A stretch of 54,061 nucleotides of DNA from CAYPHA01 sp964410215 (GTDB lineage: Bacteria > Calditrichota > Calditrichia > Calditrichales > CAYPHA01): positions 1 through 54,061 of the forward strand of contig CAYPHA010000029.1 in NCBI GenBank assembly GCA_964410215.1, in the 5' to 3' direction. The translations under genes were made by a program, and so were the position numbers. Below the pieces are notes generated by a model. That model was not told where the DNA came from and searched no databases. It worked only from the letters and a program-made list of their open reading frames with translations. This document shows, piece by piece, positions 1 to 8,818 of the stretch (position 1 is the first letter of the stretch; every line of letters begins with the position of its first letter).

Positions 1-14
1 CATCGGGAGTCGTT

Positions 15-2858
15 ATGATGCATTCGGTTCCGGGCTGTGTAAAGCCTGTTTCAGAGACCGGTTCCCTCGATGCCATTTTCCGTGGGTTTCAAAATCCGCC
101 GGATGATGCCAAACTGTTTGTCCGCTGGTGGTGGAACGGCAACCGGCTTACACGGGAGGAGATTCTGCGTGAACTGGATGTCATGAAAGCCGCCGGCATC
201 GGTGGCGTTGAAATCAATCCGATCGCTTTTCCCCATCGTACCGATCCTGTTGGATATAAGGCCATGACTATTTTTGAGGAGGATTGGCTGGAGATGCTAC
301 AGGTAGCCCTGCAGGGGGCAAAAGAGCGAGGTATTATTTGCGATATGATCGTGGGGTCGGGCTGGCCATTCGGCGGGGAATTCCTTAAAAAAGAGGAACA
401 GACCCAGATGGTGACCATTGAAACCATCGATCTGAACGGCCCAGGAAAACAGCGCTTCCATATACAGGATTTACTCGACCGGGTGGATCCTAACATTCAT
501 TCGAAAAACGAAATGGTATATAAAGACCTGCTCATGGCCCGCCTTCTCCCCAAAGAATCGGACGCGTTTACGGAAGGCAAAGATGTAATGACGGACATAG
601 CCGGTGGCGTGCTGAGCATCGATGTTCCTGATGGTGAGCATGTTCTCTATTACGTCGTCAAACTGACCGGTTACATGGCCGTGATAAATGGTGCCCCCGG
701 GGCTGCCGGTCCTGTGCTGAACCATTACAGCAAAGAAGCTACTGAGGCGTACCTCAACCGGATATCCGGATTTATCAACGCGAAAATGGGAAGCATGGGG
801 CGATACATCCGGGCCATGTTCTGTGACAGCATGGAACTGGAAGGGGCTAACTGGAATGATGACCTGTCCGATGAATTTGAAAAAAGAAGAGGCTATGCGC
901 TGGTTCCTTATCTGCCGTTTGTGTTAAAAAAGGTCGGGCACATGGGGAATCCACTGGAAGGCGAATACGGAACCCGATTTTCTGACCAGGTTATAGAAAA
1001 AATCAAACGGGTGGAGCTGGATTTCTATCAAACCCGGATCGAGCTTTTTAAAGAGCGATTTATCGATACGTTTAATGCATGGTGCCATAAAAATAATGTT
1101 CTGTCCCGAATGCAGGCCTACGGCCGTGGCATGCATCCGCTGGAAGCAAGCATGGCGATTGATCTCCCGGAATGCGAAACCTGGTTGTTCAAAGATGTAG
1201 GCAGAGAATATCCGGATACCGGTTTGAGTGGACGGGCGCCGCGGATGTGCAACAAATATGTCGCGTCGGGTGCCGTACTGGCCGGAAAGAAGATAGTGAG
1301 TTGCGAAGAGATCACCAATACGGCCATGGTTTTTATGGCCAGTCTGGAAAACATCAAAATCGCCGGTGACCAGAGTAATATTTCAGGCGTCAATCAGTCG
1401 ATCCTGCATGGTTTCAACTATTCACCTCCTGAAGCACCACTCCCCGGATGGATCCGGTATGGCACGTATTTTAATGAACGAAATACCTGGTGGCCCTGGT
1501 TCAGCAAATGGGCTGATTATAAAGCCCGTGTTTCCTACCTGTTACAAAATGCCACACCCCGGGCCAATGTCGCCATTCTGCAGCCGCTCATCGATTTGTG
1601 GCTGAAACATGGCCCGCAGCGCGATCCTTTTCCCCAAAGATGGTATCCCGAATACCAGAATAATCTTTGGGAAGTCATCCATCAGAATGGCGGCGGTTGC
1701 GAATATGTCAGCGAAAATATCATCAACAATGCCCGTTTTGAAAAGGGGGAAATGATTTACAATGAACGCCGTTATACCACCCTGCTCCTTCCCGAGATCG
1801 AAACCCTTGATTTGAAAACAGCCCGGTCGTTGGCTGTGTTCGCCGAAAAGGGTGGTCGGATTGTTTTTATCGGGACCAAACCATTCAAATCGCCGAGCTA
1901 TACAAACAGCGATGATCATGATGCAGCTGTGAAGCGAATCATTGATGATTTAATGGAAAATGAAAATGTTATTTTGTACCCGGCTCCGGAAGGAGATCTC
2001 ATTCAATGGTATGGGAAATTACAGGATCATGTCGGGTTAAGGCCATATATTCGGTTTGACCGGCCGCATAAATATTTGAATCAGTCGGGTTACCGGATAG
2101 GCGGGAACAACCTGTTTTTTATTGCCAACACAAGTTTGTCGGAACACATATCTGTTATCGCTGAATTTGATGTAGACGAAAATTTCCACCCCTGGATCTG
2201 GAACCCGGAAACAGGAGAAAAACGGCGCTATCCAACCGAAGGCGGCAACCATACCATTCATCTTGAGCTTCCCCGGGCTACTTCTGTAATGATCATGTTT
2301 GAATCAGAAGCAGAGGGAGAACCATTCCAACCGATGGATTTGAGCAATCAGGGGAAAGAGATAACCGGGGTCTGGCAACTGCAGTTGCATCACATGAACG
2401 GAAAAAAGCAACATCTGGAAGATTACACCTTGTCAGACCTGATTGAACATGAAGCAACAAAAGCCTTTGCCGGTGACGTAATTTACGAGAAAACGATAAT
2501 GGTTGATTCCGACCAGTACCGGTATCTCGATCTGGGCAATGTTCAGGGGATTTCCGAACTAACTGTAAATGGAACGTTTATTGGGGCCAAATGGTATGGA
2601 GCACACCTTTATGACATTAGCAGCGCTCTTATAAAAGGCGAAAACCAGCTGTCGGTCAAATTAACAACCATTATTGGAAATTACCTTAAAAGTTTGAACG
2701 ATAATCCGGTCGCCATGGCCTGGACACACTATCAGGATTCTTATCCAATGGGGATGTTGGGCCCGGTAAAGATTTTTTGGAACCCTTCGCAGGAGCGGGT
2801 TACATCTGATTTTAAACGAAATCCGGACAATAAATTGGGAAAAATGCGATTGATATGA
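15..2858 (+). CDS. GH106-like glycoside hydrolase (putative alpha-L-rhamnosidase), possibly 5'-partial
   Basis: Predicted to remove alpha-L-rhamnose from plant, algal or bacterial polysaccharides. The N-terminal block RWWWNGNRLTREEILREL (about residues 37-54), followed by the AAGIGGVEI strand, is the typical opening of GH106 and related (beta/alpha)8 glycosidases. A second family block around residues 270-295 contains DSMELEGANW and then FEKRRGY. The last ~160 residues read as a beta-sandwich ligand-binding module. At 947 residues it is near the length of GH106 enzymes. No signal peptide is visible, and the frame stays open to the left window edge, so the real start may lie upstream and encode the leader. 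It is followed by a GH78-like enzyme, which supports a rhamnose role. The family call is fairly firm; the substrate is inferred. Confidence 0.8.
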   Translation: MMHSVPGCVKPVSETGSLDAIFRGFQNPPDDAKLFVRWWWNGNRLTREEILRELDVMKAAGIGGVEINPIAFPHRTDPVGYKAMTIFEEDWLEMLQVALQGAKERGIICDMIVGSGWPFGGEFLKKEEQTQMVTIETIDLNGPGKQRFHIQDLLDRVDPNIHSKNEMVYKDLLMARLLPKESDAFTEGKDVMTDIAGGVLSIDVPDGEHVLYYVVKLTGYMAVINGAPGAAGPVLNHYSKEATEAYLNRISGFINAKMGSMGRYIRAMFCDSMELEGANWNDDLSDEFEKRRGYALVPYLPFVLKKVGHMGNPLEGEYGTRFSDQVIEKIKRVELDFYQTRIELFKERFIDTFNAWCHKNNVLSRMQAYGRGMHPLEASMAIDLPECETWLFKDVGREYPDTGLSGRAPRMCNKYVASGAVLAGKKIVSCEEITNTAMVFMASLENIKIAGDQSNISGVNQSILHGFNYSPPEAPLPGWIRYGTYFNERNTWWPWFSKWADYKARVSYLLQNATPRANVAILQPLIDLWLKHGPQRDPFPQRWYPEYQNNLWEVIHQNGGGCEYVSENIINNARFEKGEMIYNERRYTTLLLPEIETLDLKTARSLAVFAEKGGRIVFIGTKPFKSPSYTNSDDHDAAVKRIIDDLMENENVILYPAPEGDLIQWYGKLQDHVGLRPYIRFDRPHKYLNQSGYRIGGNNLFFIANTSLSEHISVIAEFDVDENFHPWIWNPETGEKRRYPTEGGNHTIHLELPRATSVMIMFESEAEGEPFQPMDLSNQGKEITGVWQLQLHHMNGKKQHLEDYTLSDLIEHEATKAFAGDVIYEKTIMVDSDQYRYLDLGNVQGISELTVNGTFIGAKWYGAHLYDISSALIKGENQLSVKLTTIIGNYLKSLNDNPVAMAWTHYQDSYPMGMLGPVKIFWNPSQERVTSDFKRNPDNKLGKMRLI

Positions 2859-2885
2859 GAAACTCATACTCTTTCAAGCTTAATT

Positions 2886-3010
2886 TTAGGAGGTTTACTA
2901 TCTTGCACACGTATTGGATTTAAAAATAGAGCATCATCAAATCCTCCTAACATCGATATTAAGAAAGGGGTAGTCAACTTGGGGTACCAGCTCATAATAT
3001 ACGTGAGCTG
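2886..3010. repeat. Two inverted repeats in the GH106-GH78 intergenic gap
   Basis: The 193-bp gap between the two rhamnosidase genes holds two inverted repeats. TTAGGAGG at 2886-2893 is matched by CCTCCTAA at 2943-2950. CAGCTCA at 2988-2994 is matched by TGAGCTG at 3004-3010 across a 9-nt spacer. The first contains a Shine-Dalgarno-like core with no good ORF after it. The second has the size of a transcription-factor operator or a small hairpin and lies 42 bp before the GH78 start. Neither is followed by a U-run, so they are poor intrinsic terminators. Function unknown. Confidence 0.35.
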
Positions 3011-3051
3011 CTTTGTATCCATAAAGCAATAGTTACAATCGGGAGCTGAAC

Positions 3052-5559
3052 ATGGAGATCAACATAAACAGAACGCTTATCCTTATCGCACTATTTATTG
3101 TCTGTATTTCAAGATTAGGATGCAGGAATGAAATGAACGCAGAAATGAACGATGGAATAAAGTTCAGGAGCAAAATGGGTGGTTATATATGTCCCCCTTC
3201 GCATGTGCTTGATGGTGTAAAACCAGAAGCCAACTGGATATGGGATTCAGGAGAGATTAACCCAAGAAATTATTATCTGCATGTGCGCAAGCGTTTTTTG
3301 TTGAATAATCCGGCACAGGAAGCCAGGGCATTTATTTCAGCTCATGCTTTTGCCGAACTGTACATAAACGGATTACATATTGATCGTGTACCAACCAATC
3401 CCGATCCCGAATACCAGACCTACGAGGAGATTGATCTGACACCCTATTTAAAGAAAGGCACCAACACCATTGCTGCACTTGTTTATAATATAGGCGAAGG
3501 ATTGCACCACCGGATGGATGCACGGGGCGGATTTTTCTTTCAGGCCGCTGTAACCGACAAAAAAGGTAAAGTTATTAAGGTACATAGTGACAAAAGCTGG
3601 CGCGTGGCTCAGGCTATTGCCTGGGATACCGAGGCAAAATTCCGTCAGCACCACCATTGCATTGGGATAAAGGAGCGATATGATGCACGCCAGGCGTACG
3701 ATGGCTGGCAGCAATCCTCTTTTGATGATTCGGATTGGAAATCCGCTACAGAGATTGGTGTGCCTCCGATAGAACCGTGGAACAACATTGTCGTGATCAA
3801 AAGAGAAAGACAAATGCATGAGATAATTAAGCCTGTAAGAAGCTGGAATGTGAAGGATTATGCAGTATTTGATTTTGGGAAAGAGGTTACCGCTTCCCCT
3901 CGTTTCACTGTTACAGCCAACAGAGGCGGAGTTGAGATGATCCTTGGCACCGGAGAAAGACTGGACGGTGAAGGCATTCCACTGATGAAAGACAATGTTG
4001 ATTATACGGATACATATATAACCAAAACGGGTCGGCAGAGCTGGCAGCCTGTTACATGGCGTGGTTTTAGATACCTTGCCATTAAGAAAAGTGAGGGCAT
4101 ATCAATCGATGATATTTGTGCAGAATTCAGATCGTTTCCGGTTAAAAAGGAGGGCAGCTTCACGTGCTCAGATAACGCATTAAATCAAATGTGGGAGATT
4201 GGCAGGTGGACGATGCAGATTTGTGCGCATGACACCTGGATGGACACACCCTGGCGTGAACAGACCCAGTATATTGCCGGGGATTCCAGGTATAATATGC
4301 GCTACTCTGTCTATGCATTCGCTCCAGACATTAAGTTACTACACGATTACAACATTCTCAGCGGAGCTTTTTCCCAGCGTCATTCCGTTGAAGGAGCTAT
4401 ACGCTCACGTTATCCGACAGGCTACCATCTCGGCCCCACCACATCTACATATATTCCGGACTATCAGCTTGAGTGGATTCTGATGCTTCAGGAATATTAC
4501 ATGTATTACCAGGACGCTGAATTAATTAAACAGGTCTATCCGAATGTGAAGCGGTTATTACACTATTTCCAGGGCTACTTATCAGCTGAGCGGGGGCTCG
4601 TAGATAAAGTGCCCGGCTGGGTGGTGCTGGATCATCCCGACACCTATCCCATGGACGTTGACGGAGAAAATACGGCTGTAAACTGCCTTTACTACGGCGC
4701 TCTGAAAGCAGCCGCATGGATGGCCCGTAATATCATGGAAGATAACCAGAAGACGACTGAATGGAAGGAACAGGCTCAAAACATTAAAACTTCGATACAA
4801 AATTATTTGTGGTCCGAGAAAGACAATGCGTTTAAGGATGGTTATGAAAGCTCCCGTATCACTCAACAGACACAGATTTATGCCCTGAAATACGGACTTG
4901 TACCGGAAGGCAGGAAAACAGAGGTCATAGAATTTGCGATAAGCCAGGGACGTTCCTGTGAACAGTCCTTCTCCTACTGGTTGCTTAATACCATGTTTTC
5001 TGAAGGCGAAGGGCAATGGGCGCTTGACTATATGCGCACGCACTGGGGCGCTCAAATGAAGCAGGATGACTTTAACGGTGCCTGGTATGAAATGTGGGAT
5101 TCACCCCCGGGCATGACCAAGTCTCATGCATGGTGTTCGGGGCCTACGGCCCTTCTGCCGGAGAGAGTATTGGGCGTGGAGCCGATTATGCCAGGCTGGA
5201 AGCAGTTTAAAATTCTCCCATGCCTGTACGATTTGGAATGGGCAGAAGGAGTAATTCCTTCGATAGCCGGAAATATAAGCGTTAAATTGAAAAAGCTGAC
5301 AAAAGGCAAGGTCGAAACAGGCATGCAGATTGAAGCCGTGGTGCCTGAAAATACCAGTGCAATGATATATGTGCAGGTTCAGCCATCCGAAAAATTTGTC
5401 ATCTCTGTTAACGATAAGAAAATATGGAAGGATGGCAAACCAATTGGTGCAAACAATAAAATTTCCTATGATTCACAATCCGGCGATTTCATTGTATTCG
5501 AATTTCAACCGGGAAGCTATGAGATCAATGTTAGAAACGATGATTTGGTTAAGCTATAA
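3052..5559 (+). CDS. GH78-family alpha-L-rhamnosidase, exported
   Basis: Hydrolyses terminal alpha-L-rhamnosides. The N-terminal hydrophobic leader ends in RLGC (Cys24), a suboptimal lipobox, so the protein is probably surface or periplasmic and perhaps lipid-anchored. Residues ~60-180 form the usual GH78 beta-sandwich (ANWIWDSGEI, then ELYINGLHI). The (alpha/alpha)6 catalytic domain has the acidic block DTPWREQTQYIAGDSRYN near residues 398-415, equivalent to the D-x-x-R-x-E region of the family, and ends with a C-terminal beta-domain (WKQFKILP). The 835-residue length fits. The start is preceded by GGGAGCTGAAC. Together with the GH106-like gene upstream and the GH109-like gene downstream, it suggests a side-chain-trimming locus for a rhamnose-containing glycan. 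Confidence 0.85.
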   Translation: MEININRTLILIALFIVCISRLGCRNEMNAEMNDGIKFRSKMGGYICPPSHVLDGVKPEANWIWDSGEINPRNYYLHVRKRFLLNNPAQEARAFISAHAFAELYINGLHIDRVPTNPDPEYQTYEEIDLTPYLKKGTNTIAALVYNIGEGLHHRMDARGGFFFQAAVTDKKGKVIKVHSDKSWRVAQAIAWDTEAKFRQHHHCIGIKERYDARQAYDGWQQSSFDDSDWKSATEIGVPPIEPWNNIVVIKRERQMHEIIKPVRSWNVKDYAVFDFGKEVTASPRFTVTANRGGVEMILGTGERLDGEGIPLMKDNVDYTDTYITKTGRQSWQPVTWRGFRYLAIKKSEGISIDDICAEFRSFPVKKEGSFTCSDNALNQMWEIGRWTMQICAHDTWMDTPWREQTQYIAGDSRYNMRYSVYAFAPDIKLLHDYNILSGAFSQRHSVEGAIRSRYPTGYHLGPTTSTYIPDYQLEWILMLQEYYMYYQDAELIKQVYPNVKRLLHYFQGYLSAERGLVDKVPGWVVLDHPDTYPMDVDGENTAVNCLYYGALKAAAWMARNIMEDNQKTTEWKEQAQNIKTSIQNYLWSEKDNAFKDGYESSRITQQTQIYALKYGLVPEGRKTEVIEFAISQGRSCEQSFSYWLLNTMFSEGEGQWALDYMRTHWGAQMKQDDFNGAWYEMWDSPPGMTKSHAWCSGPTALLPERVLGVEPIMPGWKQFKILPCLYDLEWAEGVIPSIAGNISVKLKKLTKGKVETGMQIEAVVPENTSAMIYVQVQPSEKFVISVNDKKIWKDGKPIGANNKISYDSQSGDFIVFEFQPGSYEINVRNDDLVKL

Positions 5560-5672
5560 AATAGTAAGATCTAAAAAATAAGATATAATCGGTATAACAG
5601 CACAAATTGATGATAAAAATCATACATGACTCGAAAGTAGTATGCCAAAGCAGAATGTAATAGGTAAGCACA

Positions 5673-7130
5673 ATGAAAAATAATAGAAGAGATTTCCTTA
5701 AACTGGCGGCCCTGGCAGGATTAAGCCTCCCGGCAGCAAATGCTTTGTATGCACAACGTTTTGAAGATGAAAAAAAATTCAACGACTTGCCCAAACGCAT
5801 GGAAGAGTACCAGAAGACACACAGGCAGCGCTACAACATGTCGGGCTATGCCGCTCCTAAAATCAACACGGTTCGAATGGGAATTATCGGCACCGGAAAC
5901 CGCGGTTCTCATCATGCCGGCACCATTTCCAGAATATCGGATGTCGAAATCAGAGCAGCTGCCGATGTTCATCCTGACCGCTTTCAAAGAATAAAAAAGA
6001 ACCTGGAAGAAACGGATCACAAACCGGAATATTATTCAGATTCGGATGACGTATGGAAAGAATTATGCGAACGCAGGGATCTGGACCTGGTATTAATTAC
6101 AACCCCAACCTATATGCACGCAAAAATGGCTGTTTATGCCATGAAACAGGGGAAACATGTTATCAGCGAAGTTCCGGCTGCGGTAACCATCGATGAATGC
6201 TGGGATTTAGTTAAAACCTCGGAACGCACGAAAAAGCATTGTATGATGATGGAAAATTACTCCTATATGCCGTTCCACATTACCACGCTGAATATGGCCA
6301 AAAAAGGTTTCTTCGGGGAAATTGTTCATGGCGATGGTGCATACAATACGAGCAAGATGGGGAATAACTTCAGTAAAACGATGTATTGGAACATGTGGTG
6401 GCTGAGAATGTACGGCTCCAGAAAAGGAAATATTTATCCGACACACGGAATGGGTCCTATCGCCCAAATGATGAATATTAACCGGGGGGATCGCTTTGAT
6501 TTTGTGGTTTCTGTGGAAAGCAAAGATTTTATGATGCAACAAAAAGCAAAGGAACTGGCCAAAGATGATCCTTTCTTCGAAGAATTTGCCAAAATGGAAT
6601 TCCGCGGGAATATGAGCTCCATGCTCATAAAAACCAAACAAGGACGTACCCTCAATATACAGCACGATGCTACTTCGCCTTCTCCGCACAATCTGATTCA
6701 CGGTGTTTACGGGACGAAAGGTTCTGTACTTTACGATCCACCGCCGCCACGGATCTGCACCGGAAGTCATCACTGGGCAGATAAAAAGACTTACGATAAA
6801 CTCATTTTAAAATACAAACCGGGTTTGTTACACAAATTTGAAGAATTCAGACAAGGCCTGGGCGCCGACCTGAAAAGCGGACATGGTGGATCTGATTTAA
6901 TAAATGTTTGGCATATCATCGACTGCCTGCGTTCCGGTTTGCCGCTCGACCAGGATGTGTATGATGCTGCAGCTTTCAGTTCAGTTGTTGAGTTATCGGA
7001 ATGGTCGGTGCTGAATCATTCCAATTCCATTAAAATACCTGATTTCACCGCCGGAGCATGGGAAACCAATAAGTGCAATATGGATATTAACCTTGAAAAC
7101 GGATACGGAGATACACACGTATTGGGGTAG
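5673..7130 (+). CDS. Tat-exported Gfo/Idh/MocA protein of the GH109 type
   Basis: An NAD-binding oxidoreductase-fold protein. In GH109 enzymes this fold uses bound NAD+ in a redox-assisted glycoside cleavage, typically of alpha-N-acetylgalactosamine. The leader has NRRDFLKLAALAG followed by an Ala-rich stretch, a Bacteroidota-style Tat signal that would export the protein folded with its cofactor. The Rossmann motif GIIGTGNRGSHH is at residues 70-81. The block YPTHGMGPIAQMMNINRGDR at about 255-274 and the late GHGGSDL segment both match what I recall of the GH109 alpha-N-acetylgalactosaminidase. The location after two rhamnosidases makes a glycan role likely. A plain dehydrogenase activity cannot be excluded, because many Gfo/Idh/MocA paralogues share these blocks. 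Confidence 0.75.
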   Translation: MKNNRRDFLKLAALAGLSLPAANALYAQRFEDEKKFNDLPKRMEEYQKTHRQRYNMSGYAAPKINTVRMGIIGTGNRGSHHAGTISRISDVEIRAAADVHPDRFQRIKKNLEETDHKPEYYSDSDDVWKELCERRDLDLVLITTPTYMHAKMAVYAMKQGKHVISEVPAAVTIDECWDLVKTSERTKKHCMMMENYSYMPFHITTLNMAKKGFFGEIVHGDGAYNTSKMGNNFSKTMYWNMWWLRMYGSRKGNIYPTHGMGPIAQMMNINRGDRFDFVVSVESKDFMMQQKAKELAKDDPFFEEFAKMEFRGNMSSMLIKTKQGRTLNIQHDATSPSPHNLIHGVYGTKGSVLYDPPPPRICTGSHHWADKKTYDKLILKYKPGLLHKFEEFRQGLGADLKSGHGGSDLINVWHIIDCLRSGLPLDQDVYDAAAFSSVVELSEWSVLNHSNSIKIPDFTAGAWETNKCNMDINLENGYGDTHVLG

Positions 7131-7260
7131 AAAATACATGTTCACTATCGCAGAATAAGTAGTCAGGGAATTTCAGAATGGACAATTAATGGAAAGCATT
7201 CCCCATAAACTTAAAAGGCCAGAGTAACAAAGCTTAAAACAATGGGAGGTAAATCAACAA

Positions 7261-7851
7261 ATGAAAACACATCACCAAAGCAACTTCCGCTATGCCCGGC
7301 AGAGTTTTTTTCTTTTACTATTCTTTTTAGCTCTTACCCAAAGCGGATTTGCTCAGGATGAAATCGATCCGATGGCTGCTACAGTCCTTCAATGGTTTAC
7401 AATGATCGAGCACTCATTTATTGCTTTAGCCGATGCCATGCCTGCGGACAAATATGATTTTAAACCTACCACAGGAGCGGTCGAAAATGTTCGGACGTTT
7501 GCCGAACAGGTGAAACATGTAGCATGCGCAAATTTCGCATTTTTTAATCAAATCGAAAAAAAAACACCACCTGAAAACTGCTCCGCTGGCGGACCTCATC
7601 CAGCAAAAACGAAGTCCGAATTAATGACATATCTGCGCGAATCCTTTACCTATGCACAGAACGTACTTAAAACAATGACCTCTGAAAATGCGCTGGAACC
7701 TGTAAGCGGACCCTATGGTGGTAATTCTACGCGACTGGGAATCACAACGCTGACAGTATGGCATGCCTCGGATCATTATGGTCAGCTTGTCGTATATCTT
7801 CGTATGAACGGGATCGTGCCGCCCGCCAGTCAGAAAAGACGTTCAAATTAG
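7261..7851 (+). CDS. Secreted DinB-family protein
   Basis: DinB/YfiT-like four-helix-bundle proteins bind a divalent metal through three histidines; several are thiol transferases, but most have no assigned function. The product has a clear signal peptide (residues ~1-31, ending SGFAQ), so it acts outside the cytoplasm, unlike most DinB proteins. Candidate metal ligands are the histidines in EQVKHVACANF and in the late WHASDHYGQL block. The last block and the MNGIVPPAS tail are typical of the family. It is a stand-alone gene with 130 bp before it and a GGGAGGT ribosome site at 7243-7249. Family assignment is good; function unknown. Confidence 0.75.
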   Translation: MKTHHQSNFRYARQSFFLLLFFLALTQSGFAQDEIDPMAATVLQWFTMIEHSFIALADAMPADKYDFKPTTGAVENVRTFAEQVKHVACANFAFFNQIEKKTPPENCSAGGPHPAKTKSELMTYLRESFTYAQNVLKTMTSENALEPVSGPYGGNSTRLGITTLTVWHASDHYGQLVVYLRMNGIVPPASQKRRSN

Positions 7852-7899
7852 TAAAACACAGCCTTTACCGGCTAATCTGCACACGACAGGAGATATAGA

Positions 7900-8664
7900 A
7901 TGAAACCTGATATTATCATATCGTTACTTTTTTCAACGCTTGTACTGTTTAGCATGGGATGTTCTCCAATTTATAAAAGTTCACAACCACTGCCGGGGCA
8001 GCATCCACAGTCATTCGAAACGGAAATCAGGAAATCTATTAAAGTGAACTACCTGTTGTATCTTCCCGAAAACTATGCGGACGCGAAGGAGAAGTGGCCG
8101 CTGATGCTGTTTCTTCATGGCGCAGGTGAACGTGGCGATGATCTGGACAAGGTTAAAACCCACGGGCCGCCGAAGCTTATTGCAGAAGAAAAAAGACAAT
8201 TCCCATTTGTGATCGTATCCCCTCAATGCCCGGAAGATGGCTGGTGGACCGCCGAAACTCAGATTGATCAACTTAATGCCCTGCTGGATGATATTGTTTC
8301 ACGGTACCGGATTGACAAAGAAAGAATCTACGTGACCGGCCTCAGCATGGGCGGTTTCGGCACCTGGAGTCTCGCTATGGCCTATCCCGATCGGTTTGCA
8401 GCTATAGCGCCTATCTGTGGAGGCGGAAATCCTAAAAATGTCGCACGCATCAGCCATATCCCGACATGGGTTTTTCATGGCGCCAAAGACCGTACCGTGC
8501 CGCTGAGCCAATCGGAAGAAATGGTTAATGCCTTGAAAGAGGCTGGGAGTAATGTCAAGTTCACGATCTATCCGGATGCCGGACACGATTCCTGGACCGA
8601 CACATATAATAATCCCGAGCTCTATACATGGTTTCTAATGCATAAACGTACGGATAAAAGATAG
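7900..8664 (+). CDS. Putative lipoprotein alpha/beta-hydrolase (phospholipase/carboxylesterase or dienelactone-hydrolase type)
   Basis: Serine esterase of the alpha/beta-hydrolase fold. The catalytic triad is readable: Ser149 in GLSMGG, Asp197 in HGAKDRTVP and His229 in AGHDSW. The oxyanion region LFLHGAGERGDD sits at about residues 68-79. The leader ends at Cys21 (SMGC), which suggests a lipoprotein. Members close to feruloyl or acetyl esterases are often described in Bacteroidota as 'prolyl oligopeptidase family' or 'phospholipase'. In a glycan-active neighbourhood, deacylation of polysaccharide side groups is a reasonable but untested role. It follows the DinB-like gene by 48 bp. Confidence 0.8.
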   Translation: MKPDIIISLLFSTLVLFSMGCSPIYKSSQPLPGQHPQSFETEIRKSIKVNYLLYLPENYADAKEKWPLMLFLHGAGERGDDLDKVKTHGPPKLIAEEKRQFPFVIVSPQCPEDGWWTAETQIDQLNALLDDIVSRYRIDKERIYVTGLSMGGFGTWSLAMAYPDRFAAIAPICGGGNPKNVARISHIPTWVFHGAKDRTVPLSQSEEMVNALKEAGSNVKFTIYPDAGHDSWTDTYNNPELYTWFLMHKRTDKR

Positions 8665-8818
8665 TTCGCTCACCATACGCATTGTTATCACGTGATTTTT
8701 AAGTATTGATTCTGACTGCGGTATATGTACCGTTGAAGACTTCATGCATCCTTCATTAGCATCAAGTATTAAAACGCTGCGGGCAGGAGGTGAAGCTATT
8801 TTAATGAGGAGAAATTTT

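Noticed and set aside
5783..6773. Minus-strand frames over the GH109-like gene
   Set aside because: Shadow frames of a complete conserved gene; His-rich and unlike any protein family.
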